NCBI GenBank assembly: GCA_965226785.1
Contig: CBDDEC010000004.1
Location: forward strand, 868,001-932,000
Length of the DNA: 64,000 bases
From: CBDDEC01 sp965226785
Lineage (GTDB): Bacteria > Chloroflexota > Dehalococcoidia > UBA2979
Direction of reading: 5' to 3'
Below are positions 25,084-33,754 of the stretch, piece by piece. The position numbers and the translations under genes were made by a program. Positions within the stretch are counted from its first letter, which is position 1. Every line of letters begins with the position of its first letter. Under the pieces are notes generated by a model that had not been told where the DNA came from, made no database searches, and saw only the letters and a list, made by a program, of their open reading frames with translations.

Positions 25084-26577
25084 TTGGCTATTACGACGGA
25101 ACGGCTGCCGAGATCGCGGGTCGAAATCGAGATCGAGGTCGACCAGGAGCGCGTCGATCAGTCGATGGATAAGGCCGTGGGCCGCCTTGCGCAGAAGGTC
25201 AACATCCCTGGCTTCCGCCCCGGCAAAGCGCCGCGCCGCATCCTCGAACAGCGGCTCGGCACTGCTGCGTTGCTGCAGGAGGCGCTCGACGAGCTGGTCC
25301 CTGAGCTCTACAGCGAGGCGATCGAGTCTGAGGCGATCGAGGCGATCGACCAGCCGGACATCGAGCTGAAGTCGACCGAGCCCCTGATCCTCACGGCCAC
25401 AGTCCCGGTAAAGCCCGAGGTCACGCTGAACGAGTACGAGGCCCTCCGCGCACCGCGCGAAGAGGTCGAGGCTACGGACGAGATGGTCGAAGAGTCGATC
25501 ACCAACCTCAGACGCCGCTACGCCGTCCTCGAGCCGGTCGATCGCGCGGTCGAGTGGAACGACACGATCCGCGCGGACATCACCGTCGACGTCGAGGGCC
25601 AGGACGAGCCGCACGAGGAGGAGGGCGCCGAGTTCTCCTTGCGCGAAGACAGCGTCGTTTCGCTTCCCGGCTTCGTCGAGCGCCTGATTGGCCTCGAGCG
25701 CGGAGGCCCCTATGACATCGAGTTCACGGTCGATCCGGAGCTCGACTCGGAGGAGCTGGCTGGCAAGCTCGCGAAGTACGCGGTCACCATCCAGGAGGTG
25801 AAGCAAGAGGTCCTGCCTGACCTCGACGACGAGTTCGTCGTGTCCCTGGACGAGAATGACATCGACACGGTCGAGGCGCTGCAGGAGCGACTGCAGACCG
25901 ACCTCCAGGACCAGCTCCAGCGCGAAGCTGACGTCGGCTACCACGAGGAGATCGTGGACCTACTCGTCGCCACCTCCGACATCGAGTACCCGGAGGTGCT
26001 CGTCGATCGCGAGATCGACCGGCTGATCGACCGCGAATCCAACCACGCATCACATACCGAGGAGGGCCTGAACCAGTGGCTGGAGACCATTGGCAAAGGC
26101 ATCACCGAGGTGCGCGACGAGCTGCGCGAGACCGCCGATCGCCAGGTCCAGCGCATGCTCGTGCTCTCGGAGCTCGTGACCGCAGAGGACCTCGAGGTCG
26201 GCGACGAGCAGATCGACGGTGAGATTGACCGCATGGTCTCCGGCGTCGCCATCGGTGGGCCGGAAGCCGATCCCAGCAGCGAACAGATGGCGTCGATGCG
26301 GCAGCTCTTCGATACCGCGGAGAGCCGGTCGTCGATCGCCGGTCAGCTGACGACGCAGCTCGCTGTCGACCGCCTGGCCGAGATCACCTCGGCGCCGGAG
26401 GAGGAGAGCGAGACAGCAGAGGACGGCTCACGCCGTCGTCGTGGCAGCCGCCGACGTCGCGGCCGCGACGCGGACACGCCCGAGGCCTCCTCGACGACCG
26501 ACGCCGATGACGAAACGAACGAGGATGCTGAAGCCGACTCCGCCACGGCGGAGGAGGCCAACGAGGACAAGAACTAA
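25084..26577 (+). CDS. tig: Trigger factor
   Basis: Trigger factor is the ribosome-bound chaperone that meets nascent chains at the exit tunnel. The TTG start at 25084 fits the conserved N-terminus (ITTERLPRSRVEIEIEV), with GAGGGTGG upstream. The ribosome-docking loop is PGFRPGKAPRRIL at about residues 43-55, close to the GFRxGKxP signature. A divergent FKBP-type domain spans roughly 155-240, then the helical C-terminal arms. The last 60 residues are an Arg-rich then acidic tail (SRRRRGSRRRRGRDAD...) not usual in the family. The order tig-clpP-clpX is conserved across bacteria. Confidence 0.95.
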   Translation: MAITTERLPRSRVEIEIEVDQERVDQSMDKAVGRLAQKVNIPGFRPGKAPRRILEQRLGTAALLQEALDELVPELYSEAIESEAIEAIDQPDIELKSTEPLILTATVPVKPEVTLNEYEALRAPREEVEATDEMVEESITNLRRRYAVLEPVDRAVEWNDTIRADITVDVEGQDEPHEEEGAEFSLREDSVVSLPGFVERLIGLERGGPYDIEFTVDPELDSEELAGKLAKYAVTIQEVKQEVLPDLDDEFVVSLDENDIDTVEALQERLQTDLQDQLQREADVGYHEEIVDLLVATSDIEYPEVLVDREIDRLIDRESNHASHTEEGLNQWLETIGKGITEVRDELRETADRQVQRMLVLSELVTAEDLEVGDEQIDGEIDRMVSGVAIGGPEADPSSEQMASMRQLFDTAESRSSIAGQLTTQLAVDRLAEITSAPEEESETAEDGSRRRRGSRRRRGRDADTPEASSTTDADDETNEDAEADSATAEEANEDKN

Positions 26578-26643
26578 CCGCCGTCTGGAGCGCTCGCGCG
26601 AGAATGCGCGAGTCCGACGAGCGTTATCCGTGAAGGAGCAGAG

Positions 26644-27285
26644 GTGACGTACCGCCCACTCAGCCCAGACGACTTCTCGCCCGGCTTCCTCAAGCCGGCA
26701 AATATCGTGCCGATGGTTGTAGAGACGAGCGCACGCGGTGAGCGCGCCTACGACATCTACTCTCTGCTGTTGAAGGAGCGCATTATCTTCCTCGGCACGC
26801 CGATCGATGACCAGGTGGCGAACTCCATCGTCGCCCAGCTGCTCTTCCTCGAGCGCGAGAACCCCGAGCGCGACATCATGCTGTACGTGAACTCGCCCGG
26901 CGGCATGATTTACGCCGGACTCGCGATTTTCGACGCAATGAACCTGATCCGCGCCGAGGTTGCTACAACTGCGATCGGCGTGACCGCCTCGATGGGGACG
27001 GTGCTCCTCTCGGCCGGTCAGAAGGGCAAGCGCTATGCGATGCCGAACGCGACGGTGCACATGCACCAGGCGCTCGGCGGCGGGAGCGGTCAGGCGGCGG
27101 ACGTAGAGATCCAGGCCCGCGAGCTGATCCGCAACAACGACAAGATCCGCCAGATCTTGGCCGATGCCACTGGCCAGGACCTGGAACGCATCAAGCGGGA
27201 CACCGACCGCGACATCTACCTCTCCGCCGAGGAGGCGAAGGAATACGGGCTCGTCGACGAGATCCTGTTGGAGAACGAGGAGTAG
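26644..27285 (+). CDS. clpP: ATP-dependent Clp protease proteolytic subunit
   Basis: ClpP forms the 14-subunit serine protease chamber used with ClpX. It has 213 residues from GTG, with GAAGGAG 5 bases upstream. The catalytic triad is Ser116 in VTASMG, His141 in VHMHQALGG and Asp190 in DTDRDIYLSAEEA. The stretch RIIFLGTPIDDQVANSIVAQ marks the start of the fold, and the SPGG turn is in YVNSPGGMIYAG. It lies 66 bases after tig and 44 bases before clpX. The first 20 residues are a possible propeptide. Confidence 0.97.
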   Translation: MTYRPLSPDDFSPGFLKPANIVPMVVETSARGERAYDIYSLLLKERIIFLGTPIDDQVANSIVAQLLFLERENPERDIMLYVNSPGGMIYAGLAIFDAMNLIRAEVATTAIGVTASMGTVLLSAGQKGKRYAMPNATVHMHQALGGGSGQAADVEIQARELIRNNDKIRQILADATGQDLERIKRDTDRDIYLSAEEAKEYGLVDEILLENEE

Positions 27286-27329
27286 GCGAGGGGCTACCCT
27301 CGACGCGACTCCAGAACTGAGGACGATCG

Positions 27330-28646
27330 ATGGCCGGCAGCAGCACTCGCAGCAACCGTGTCCAGTACAACTGCTCGTTCTGCGGGAAGAACCAGGATCA
27401 GGTGAAGCGCCTGATTGCTGGTCCCGGCGCGGTATACATCTGCGACGAGTGCGTCGAGCTCTGCCAGGAGATCATCAACGAAGAGACGCAGACCGGTACG
27501 CACTCCTCGTCGCCCGCCAGCGGCCTCAAGACTCGCACGCCGGCCGAGCTGGTCGATAAGCTCAGCGAGTACATCATCGGCCAGGACCACACGAAGCGTG
27601 TCCTCTCGGTCGCCGTCTACAACCACTTCAAGCGCATCGAAGCGCCCGTGCAGACGGACATCGAGCTCGAGAAGTCGAACATCCTGCTGATCGGCCCCAC
27701 GGGTACCGGCAAGACGGAGTTCGCGCGCACGCTCGCGAGGGTGCTCGACGTGCCCTTCTCGATCGCTGATGCGACCGCCCTCACGGAGGCCGGTTACGTC
27801 GGCGAGGATGTCGAGAACATCTTGTTGCACCTGATCCAGGCGGCGGACTTCGACATCCAGCGCGCCGAGCGCGGGATTGTCTACATCGACGAAATCGACA
27901 AGATTGCGCGGAAGTCGGACAACCCTTCGATCACCCGCGACGTGTCTGGCGAGGGCGTCCAGCAGGCGCTGCTCAAGATCATCGAGGGCTCCATCGCCAG
28001 CGTGCCGCCGCAGGGCGGCCGCAAGCACCCGCATCAGGACTTCATCCAGATCGACACCTCGAACATCCTGTTCATCTGTGGCGGGGCCTTCGAGGGGCTC
28101 GATAAAGTCGTCTCCAAGCGGACCGGTGCGGGCGTCCGCGCGATGGGCTTCACGACTGACGGTCGCACCGACGTGGAGATCGAGGCGGAGAAGGCGCTCA
28201 TTCTGCGCGACGCCACGCACGACGACCTGCTGACCTACGGACTGATCCCCGAGTTCGTTGGCCGCCTCCCCGTCGTCTCAACGCTCGACCCGCTCGACAT
28301 GGACATGATGGTGCAGATCCTGACGCGGCCGAAGAACGCCGTGGCGAAGCAGTTCGAGCGGCTCTTCGCCCTCGACGGGATCGAGCTGACGTTCAGCGAC
28401 GAAGCGCTGACGGCCATCGCTGAGCGCGCGATGGAGCAGCGCACCGGCGCCCGCGGTCTGCGCACGGTCGTCGAGGACCTGCTGCTTGACGTGATGTATG
28501 AGGCGCCCTCGCGGCCCGAGATCAAGAAGTGCGTCGTGTCAGGCGAGCACGTGATCAACCGTCGGAGCCCGCTGCTGATCTCGGAGTCCGGCCAGGCGGT
28601 CGACGACGAAGACGGCGAGGAGACCGAGGAGCAGGCGTCCGCCTAG
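27330..28646 (+). CDS. clpX: ATP-dependent Clp protease ATP-binding subunit ClpX
   Basis: ClpX is the AAA+ unfoldase that feeds substrates to ClpP. It has 438 residues. The N-terminal zinc-binding domain has CSFC (15-18) and CDEC (38-41). The AAA+ module has Walker A GPTGTGKTEFA, Walker B IVYIDEIDKI and the pore loop GYVGEDVE. The IGF-type loop region for ClpP docking lies further on (ALLKIIEGSIASVPPQGGRK context). The C-terminal small domain includes RTGARGLRTVVEDLLLDVMYE. A short acidic tail ends the protein. It follows clpP by 44 bases. Confidence 0.97.
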   Translation: MAGSSTRSNRVQYNCSFCGKNQDQVKRLIAGPGAVYICDECVELCQEIINEETQTGTHSSSPASGLKTRTPAELVDKLSEYIIGQDHTKRVLSVAVYNHFKRIEAPVQTDIELEKSNILLIGPTGTGKTEFARTLARVLDVPFSIADATALTEAGYVGEDVENILLHLIQAADFDIQRAERGIVYIDEIDKIARKSDNPSITRDVSGEGVQQALLKIIEGSIASVPPQGGRKHPHQDFIQIDTSNILFICGGAFEGLDKVVSKRTGAGVRAMGFTTDGRTDVEIEAEKALILRDATHDDLLTYGLIPEFVGRLPVVSTLDPLDMDMMVQILTRPKNAVAKQFERLFALDGIELTFSDEALTAIAERAMEQRTGARGLRTVVEDLLLDVMYEAPSRPEIKKCVVSGEHVINRRSPLLISESGQAVDDEDGEETEEQASA

Positions 28647-28697
28647 CCCTCGGGAAACCCTGCCCTCCCCCTCGCGCCTTCCACCGCGATTGATATC

Positions 28698-29585
28698 GTG
28701 ACTGCCATGGACGACTTCCCGCGGCCGAACCAGGTCGCGGTTTGCTACCACCCGGCCGTGGCCGGCGCGCAGGAGCTCGCCGAGTCGCTGGCGCGCGCCG
28801 CGGCTGCTGAAGGCCGCCACGCCTGGGTCGACACGCTGCCCAACCCCGAGGATGACCACACGCCGTTCCTCGCACGGCTGCCCGACGCCGACCTGCTGAT
28901 CTGCGTCGGAGGCGACGGCACCGTGCTGCACGCGGCCGAGTTCGCCGCTGCCGTCGGCGTCTCCATCTTCGGCGTACGCATGGGGCGTCTCGGGTTCCTG
29001 ACCGAAGTCACCGGCGACGAAGCGGAGCAAGGCCTGCACGCGGTGCTCCGAGGCGACGCGAAAGTCGAAACGCGCGCCACCGCACAGGCGCAGATTGACG
29101 GCGGCGATCCGGTCTACGCACTGAACGATGTCGTGATCGGCCGCGCCACCCTCGGACGGACGGTCTCAGTGACCGCCCGCATCGACGGCGTCCTCCTCGC
29201 CGAGTACCGCGCCGACGCGGTGCTGGTAGCGACCGCGACCGGCTCGACCGGTTACTCGCTTTCGGTGGGCGGCCCTATCCTGCCGCCGACCTCGGACGAA
29301 CTGATCCTCGTTCCGGTCGCTCCCCACCTCACGCGTGCGAACGCGCTCGTGCTACGGCCGGACGCGTCGTTGCGCCTGACGGTGGAGCGCGGCTACGAGG
29401 CCGTGGTCACTGTGGACGGCTTCCATGAGCGGACGATTGGCTCCGGCGCCGTCGTCGAGGTCGGCCGCTCGGACCGCGTCGTCCGCTTCGTCCGGCTCGG
29501 TGGCCAGAACCAGTTCTACGCCAACATCGCTGAGCGCCTGCAGTGGCTCCGCCTCGACCACGTCCTTGAGGACCCCGAGGCGTGA
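28698..29585 (+). CDS. nadK: NAD kinase
   Basis: NAD kinase phosphorylates NAD to NADP. The motif GGDGT (residues 71-75, catalytic Asp73) follows DADLLICV, and the second family motif is TGSTGYSLSVGGPILPP. The stretch FGVRMGRLGFLTEV is also typical. It has 295 residues from the GTG at 28698; an in-frame ATG at 28707 is equally possible, as neither has a clear ribosome binding site. Its stop overlaps the NUDIX start as GTGA. It lies 51 bases after clpX. Confidence 0.94.
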   Translation: MTAMDDFPRPNQVAVCYHPAVAGAQELAESLARAAAAEGRHAWVDTLPNPEDDHTPFLARLPDADLLICVGGDGTVLHAAEFAAAVGVSIFGVRMGRLGFLTEVTGDEAEQGLHAVLRGDAKVETRATAQAQIDGGDPVYALNDVVIGRATLGRTVSVTARIDGVLLAEYRADAVLVATATGSTGYSLSVGGPILPPTSDELILVPVAPHLTRANALVLRPDASLRLTVERGYEAVVTVDGFHERTIGSGAVVEVGRSDRVVRFVRLGGQNQFYANIAERLQWLRLDHVLEDPEA

Positions 29586-30151
29586 GCGAGGCCGAGGCGG
29601 GCGAGTTCGAGATACTCGAGACCGAGACCGTCCTCGAGGGTCGGCCTTTCAACGTGGTGCGTCACCGCCTGCGCCTGCCCGACGGCCGCGAAGGCAGCTA
29701 CCAGGTGGCGGAACACCCAGGCGCCGTCGCTCTGATCGCCCTCGACGACGAGGGGCGCTGGCTCCTCGTGCGGCAATTCCGCGTTCCGACCGGACGGGTC
29801 ATGCTCGAGGTCCCGGCGGGCACGCGCGAAGAGGGCGAAGAGCCCGAAGTGACGGCCGCACGAGAGCTCCGCGAGGAGACCGGCTTCGCCGCCGGCGCGA
29901 TCGAGCGCATCGGCGGCACATGGATGGCGCCCGGGTTCGTCACCGAATACATCCACTACTACCTCGCCACCTCGCTGCGCGACGATCCCCTGCCAGGCGA
30001 CGACGACGAGTTCCTGTCACCGCCCGTCGCGATGACCTTCGACGAGGTGCTCGATGCCGTCGACAACGGGGCGATCGAGGATGCCAAGACCGTCGTGGCG
30101 ACGGCCCTCTACCAGCGCTGGATGGTGCGACAGGATGCCTTGAGGGGCTGA
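29582..30151 (+). CDS. NUDIX hydrolase, ADP-ribose pyrophosphatase type
   Basis: The 189-residue protein has a perfect NUDIX box: G80-x5-E86-x7-R94-E95-L96-x-E98-E99-x-G101-F102. The upstream sequence LLVRQFRVPTGRVMLEVPAG is the mark of the ADP-ribose pyrophosphatase subfamily, which splits ADP-ribose into AMP and ribose 5-phosphate. The GTG start overlaps the nadK stop by 4 bases, so both genes of nucleotide-cofactor turnover are coupled. The substrate is inferred from the subfamily motif, not shown. Confidence 0.92.
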   Translation: MSEAEAGEFEILETETVLEGRPFNVVRHRLRLPDGREGSYQVAEHPGAVALIALDDEGRWLLVRQFRVPTGRVMLEVPAGTREEGEEPEVTAARELREETGFAAGAIERIGGTWMAPGFVTEYIHYYLATSLRDDPLPGDDDEFLSPPVAMTFDEVLDAVDNGAIEDAKTVVATALYQRWMVRQDALRG

Positions 30152-30270
30152 TCCTCGGCGGAGGGTTCCGCTCCCGGCCCCGCTCGCGGGACGCCGCTTG
30201 ACCGTCCGCGGTGCTGCAGGCATCGTCGATCGAGACGCATCGATTCCAGTCACCACGGGGACGCTCGCCG

Positions 30271-30635
30271 ATGGCGCAGATCGACATCGATCGCGGCCAG
30301 GAGTTCCACAAGTGCATCGAGTGCTACATCTGCCAGGACGTGTGCCACGTCATCCGCGACCACCCGGAGAACCTTCCAGCGTTCGCGGGGCCCGGACCTT
30401 CGTCCAGCTCGCGGCCGTGGCGATGCACCCCGTGGACAACAACAACTCGCGGATGTCGACCGTGGCTGACGAGTTCGGCCTCGAGTATTGCAACATTACG
30501 AAATGCTGCACGGACGTCTGTCCGGAGGGCATCCACATCACCGACAATGCCATCATCCCGCTCGATGAGCGGCGTGTGGACGAGCTGTACGATCCGCTCA
30601 GGATCACAGCGCACAAGCTCTTCAACCGGAGCTAG
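30271..30635 (+). pseudogene. SdhB/fumarate-reductase-like 4Fe-4S protein, frame-disrupted
   Basis: Two overlapping frames together give one Fe-S protein of about 121 residues. The first frame (30271 to about 30390) reads MAQIDIDRGQEFHKCIECYI then CQDVCHVIRDHPENLPAFAG, with a CxxCxxCxxxC ligand set. The second frame, from about 30390, reads RTFVQLAAVAMHPVDNNNSR and later CNITKCCTDVCPEGIHITDN, the second ligand set of SdhB-type subunits. The switch lies in GGGGCCCGG (30387-30395) and is explained by loss of one base. The [2Fe-2S] N-terminal domain of SdhB is absent, so the gene resembles the C-terminal half only. It may be a true mutation, a sequencing error in the G/C run, or rarely a -1 frameshift. 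Confidence 0.75.
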
Positions 30636-30654
30636 CGAGGAGGGACGGCCGCCG

Positions 30655-30801
30655 ATGCCCCGTTACTGGCCCAGCCTGGCAATCGGCGCCGCGGTCACGC
30701 TCGCCGTCACGATCGCCTTCGCGAACCTGATCGTTGGCGTGATCATCGGAGCCAGCGCAGGGATCATCATGGCGTGGGAGCAGCGCCACAGCGGGACGTA
30801 G
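30655..30801 (+). CDS. Small single-span membrane protein
   Basis: The 48-residue product MPRYWPSLAIGAAVTLAVTI continues with AFANLIVGVIIGASAGIIMAW, so nearly all of it is hydrophobic, with one or two membrane spans. GAGGAGGG lies about 12 bases upstream of the ATG. It sits 19 bases after the Fe-S gene and could be a membrane partner of it. I do not recognise the family. It is too short for firm coding evidence beyond the ribosome binding site and the clean hydrophobic pattern. Confidence 0.55.
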   Translation: MPRYWPSLAIGAAVTLAVTIAFANLIVGVIIGASAGIIMAWEQRHSGT

Positions 30802-30829
30802 GCTCGCCCCTCGCTGACCTGGAGGGCCT

Positions 30830-31222
30830 GTGTCAGAGACAGCTGTGGAACCCCGCCCCAGCCTGCGCATACAGACGGTCAACATCGACTGCGCCGACGC
30901 GGACCCCATGGCTGATTTCTACGGGCGTCTCTTGGGCTGGGACGTCACGTACCGGGACGAGGGATTCATCCTCATGCGCGACCCGGACGGCGGCACCGGG
31001 CTGTCGTTCCAGGCGCGTGAGGAATACGTGCCGCCCGTTTGGCCCGAGGAGCCTGACACCCAGGACAGGATGATCCACCTCGACGTGCGTGTCGAAGACC
31101 TCGAAGCCTCAGTCGCGCAAGCGATCGCCTCGGGCGCGAGGCTCGCGGAGTACCAGGGCCGCGAGGATCTGCGCGTGATGCTCGATCCCGGCGGGCACCC
31201 GTTCTGCCTCTTCCTGCACTGA
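30830..31222 (+). CDS. VOC family (glyoxalase/bleomycin resistance fold) protein
   Basis: The 130-residue protein shows the two beta-alpha-beta-beta-beta halves of the vicinal oxygen chelate fold. The first half begins IQTVNIDCADADPMADFYGRLL, quoted here in two runs (IQTVNIDCADADPMA, DFYGRLL), and the second ends VMLDPGGHPFCLFLH. The typical GHPFCL ending and DPDGGTGLSFQ turn are present. The GTG start has GGAGGG 5 bases upstream. The family includes lyases, dioxygenases and resistance proteins, and no specific substrate can be given. The region 31223-31336 separates it from the convergent fumC gene and holds nothing I can name. Confidence 0.85.
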   Translation: MSETAVEPRPSLRIQTVNIDCADADPMADFYGRLLGWDVTYRDEGFILMRDPDGGTGLSFQAREEYVPPVWPEEPDTQDRMIHLDVRVEDLEASVAQAIASGARLAEYQGREDLRVMLDPGGHPFCLFLH

Positions 31223-31336
31223 AGACGGGGCGCCCGTCCGCGGCGGGGTGCGAGGTGCACCCACTTCTCGTGTCGTGCTCGAACACCATCCGGACCGCCC
31301 GCTCGGGAAGGTCCGTCGAACCTCGAACGCTGCGGC

Positions 31337-32725
31337 TCAGGGCTTCGTCATCTCTGACGGCTGGATCCATTCATCGAACTGCTCCGCCGTAAGCAGGCCC
31401 AGCTCGATCGCGGCCTCGCGCAGCGTCGAGTCGTCGTCGAACGCCTTCTTCGCGATCTTCGCGGCGTTGTCATAGCCAACGTGAGGGTTGAGCGCCGTCA
31501 CGAGCATGAGCGACGACTCCATCAGTTGCTGAATGCGCTGCTCGTCCGCCTCGATGCCAACCACGCAGTTGTCCGTGAATGAGCGGGCGGCGTCTCCGAG
31601 CAGGCGCAGGCTCTGCAGGTTGTTGAACACGATCACCGGCTTAAAGACGTTCAGCTCGAAGTGCCCCGTCGCACCTCCGACGTTGACCGCGACGTCGTTC
31701 CCGAACACTTGCGCGCAGACCATCGTCAGCGCCTCGGACTGGGTCGGGTTCACCTTCCCCGGCATGATCGAAGAGCCTGGTTCGTTCGCCGGCAGCCGGA
31801 GCTCGCCGAGGCCTGCGCGTGGCCCGGAGCCGAGCATCCGCACGTCGTTGGCGATCTTCATCAGCGATGCCGCGATCGTCTTGAGTTGGCCCGACAACTC
31901 AACCTGGGCGTCGTGCGCGGCCAGCGACTCGAACTTGTTCGGCGCGGTGATGAACGGCAGCCCGGTGTAGCCGGCAATCGCGTCGGCGACGCGCGTCGCG
32001 AATTCCGGGTGCGAGTTGAGCCCGGTGCCAACGGCCGTACCTCCGAGGGCGAGCTCGTACAGGCGTGGCAGCGTCCCCTCGACGCGATCTATGCCGTACT
32101 GGACCTGCTGCACGTAGCCCGAAAACTCTTGTCCGAGGGTCAGCGGGACGGCGTCCATCAGGTGCGTGCGACCGATCTTGACGATCGCGTCGAACTCCTT
32201 GGCCTTGGCCTGCAATGCATCGCGCAGGTGCGTGAGCGCCGGCACGAGGAGGTGTACGACTTGCTCGACGGTCGCGATGCTCATGGCGCCCGGGAAGGTG
32301 TCATTCGACGACTGCGACATGTTGACGTGGTCGTTGGGGTGCACCGGCTCCTTCGAGCCGCGCTCGCCGCCGAGTAGCTCGATCGCCCGGTTCGAGATCA
32401 CCTCGTTGGTGTTCATGTTCGTCTGCGTGCCGGAGCCGGTCTGCCAGACGACGAGGGGGAAGTGATCGTCGAGGTCGCCAGAGATTACCTCTTCGGCCGC
32501 GCTGCGGATGGCGCCGGCGCGCTCATCGTCGAGCTTCCCGAGGTGCTCGTTCACCTGCGCCGAGGCGTGCTTCACGATCCCGAATCCGCGGATCAGCGGG
32601 CGCGGCATGCGCTCGGTGCCGATGCGGAAGTTCTCCAGCGAGCGCTGCGTCTGCGCTCCCCAGTAGCGGTCGGCCGGCACCTCGATCGTGCCCATGCTGT
32701 CGGACTCCGTACGCATCTCCGCCAT
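31337..32725 (-). CDS. fumC: Fumarate hydratase class II
   Basis: FumC interconverts fumarate and malate. From the ATG at 32725 it has 462 residues, the normal length, and GGAGGAG precedes the start. A longer open frame continues upstream only because it runs out-of-frame over mdh, so I cut it. The superfamily signature GSSIMPGKVNPTQSEAL lies at about residues 313-329. The other conserved parts are SSNDTFPGAMSIA (about 140-152) and GRTHLMDAVPLTLGQEFSGY. It ends a minus-strand cluster after mdh and icd, 35 bases downstream of mdh. The cluster encodes consecutive TCA cycle steps. Confidence 0.96.
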   Translation of the reverse strand: MAEMRTESDSMGTIEVPADRYWGAQTQRSLENFRIGTERMPRPLIRGFGIVKHASAQVNEHLGKLDDERAGAIRSAAEEVISGDLDDHFPLVVWQTGSGTQTNMNTNEVISNRAIELLGGERGSKEPVHPNDHVNMSQSSNDTFPGAMSIATVEQVVHLLVPALTHLRDALQAKAKEFDAIVKIGRTHLMDAVPLTLGQEFSGYVQQVQYGIDRVEGTLPRLYELALGGTAVGTGLNSHPEFATRVADAIAGYTGLPFITAPNKFESLAAHDAQVELSGQLKTIAASLMKIANDVRMLGSGPRAGLGELRLPANEPGSSIMPGKVNPTQSEALTMVCAQVFGNDVAVNVGGATGHFELNVFKPVIVFNNLQSLRLLGDAARSFTDNCVVGIEADEQRIQQLMESSLMLVTALNPHVGYDNAAKIAKKAFDDDSTLREAAIELGLLTAEQFDEWIQPSEMTKP

Positions 32726-32760
32726 CGCCGGCTCCTCCTGCTGCCCTCGAGGCTGGTTCG

Positions 32761-33693
32761 TCAGGCGGAGGGCGTGGCCTCGACCAGCTCCTTCACCGCC
32801 TCGCCCGCGGCGACCAACTCGGCGCGCTCGGAGTCGGAGACCGGGATCTCGTAGACCTCCTGGATGCCGCCAGCGCCGAGTCGCACCGGCGCGCCGACGT
32901 AGGCGCCTTCGATGCCCCATTGCCCCGTCAGCATCGCGCATGAGGGCAGGACGCGCTGCTCGTCGAGGAGGATGGCCTCGACCATGTCCGAGACGGCAAC
33001 GGCTGGCGCTGCGACCGAACTGCCGGTCTTGATCAGCTCGACGATCTCCGCGCCCCCGCGTTTCGCGCGGTCGGCCACCGCCTGAATCTCGTCGGCGCTC
33101 AACAGCTGCGAGAGCGGTACGCCTCCGACCGTGGCGTTCGAGGTGATGGGGACCATCGTGGCCTCGGTGTGCCCGCCCAGCACCCACGCGCTGACGTCGC
33201 GGACCGAGGCGCCTGTCTCCATCGCGATGAAAGTGCGGAAGCGCGCCGTGTCGAGCATGCCGCCCTGGCCGACGACCCGGTTCGAGTTCAGCCCGCTCGT
33301 CTCCAGTGCTACGTGGCACATCGCGTCCATCGGGTTCGCCAGGATCACGAAGGTCGTGTCCGGCGACGCAGCAACCGCTGCCGCGACGACGCTGCGCACG
33401 ATGCCGGCGTTCGTGCCGAGCAGGTCTTCCCGCGTCATACCGGGCTTGCGCGGCACGCCCGAGGTGATCACGACCACGTCCGAGCCCTCCGTATCGGCCC
33501 AGTCGTTCGAGCCGCTGACCTGGCTGCTCGAGCCCGTCCACGGCATCGCCTGCGCAATGTCGAGGGCGCGCCCCTGCGGCAGACCCTCGACGATGTCGAG
33601 CAGCACCACGTCGGCGTAGCCCTTGTTGGCCATCTTCTGCGCCGTGGCCATGCCGGTGTTGCCGGCTCCCACGATCGTGACTTTCTTTCGCAC
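32761..33693 (-). CDS. mdh: Malate dehydrogenase (LDH-like type)
   Basis: NAD-dependent malate dehydrogenase of 310 residues. The Rossmann loop VGAGNTGMATA begins at residue 8. Substrate and catalytic residues are Arg82 and Arg88 (GVPRKPGMTRED), Arg151 (MLDTARFR) and His175 (VLGGHTEATMVP). The Arg at position 82 rather than Gln favours malate over lactate. The ILANPMDAMCHVA motif is typical of the bacterial LDH-like MDH group. The GTG start follows GAGGGGTGAC. It lies between icd and fumC. Confidence 0.95.
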   Translation of the reverse strand: MRKKVTIVGAGNTGMATAQKMANKGYADVVLLDIVEGLPQGRALDIAQAMPWTGSSSQVSGSNDWADTEGSDVVVITSGVPRKPGMTREDLLGTNAGIVRSVVAAAVAASPDTTFVILANPMDAMCHVALETSGLNSNRVVGQGGMLDTARFRTFIAMETGASVRDVSAWVLGGHTEATMVPITSNATVGGVPLSQLLSADEIQAVADRAKRGGAEIVELIKTGSSVAAPAVAVSDMVEAILLDEQRVLPSCAMLTGQWGIEGAYVGAPVRLGAGGIQEVYEIPVSDSERAELVAAGEAVKELVEATPSA

Positions 33694-33754
33694 GGTGTGT
33701 CACCCCTCGCGTACTGCGGGCGCCGTTCCTTGCTGTTCGGGCGTGGGTGCGGCG

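Noticed and set aside
30385..30398. Programmed -1 frameshift in the SdhB-like gene
   Set aside because: The G4C3 run does not fit a classical X XXY YYZ slippery site. A one-base loss or sequencing error is simpler.
31337..33703. 788-residue fumarase with a long N-terminal extension
   Set aside because: The extra part lies in another frame over mdh. FumC starts at 32725 with a good ribosome binding site.
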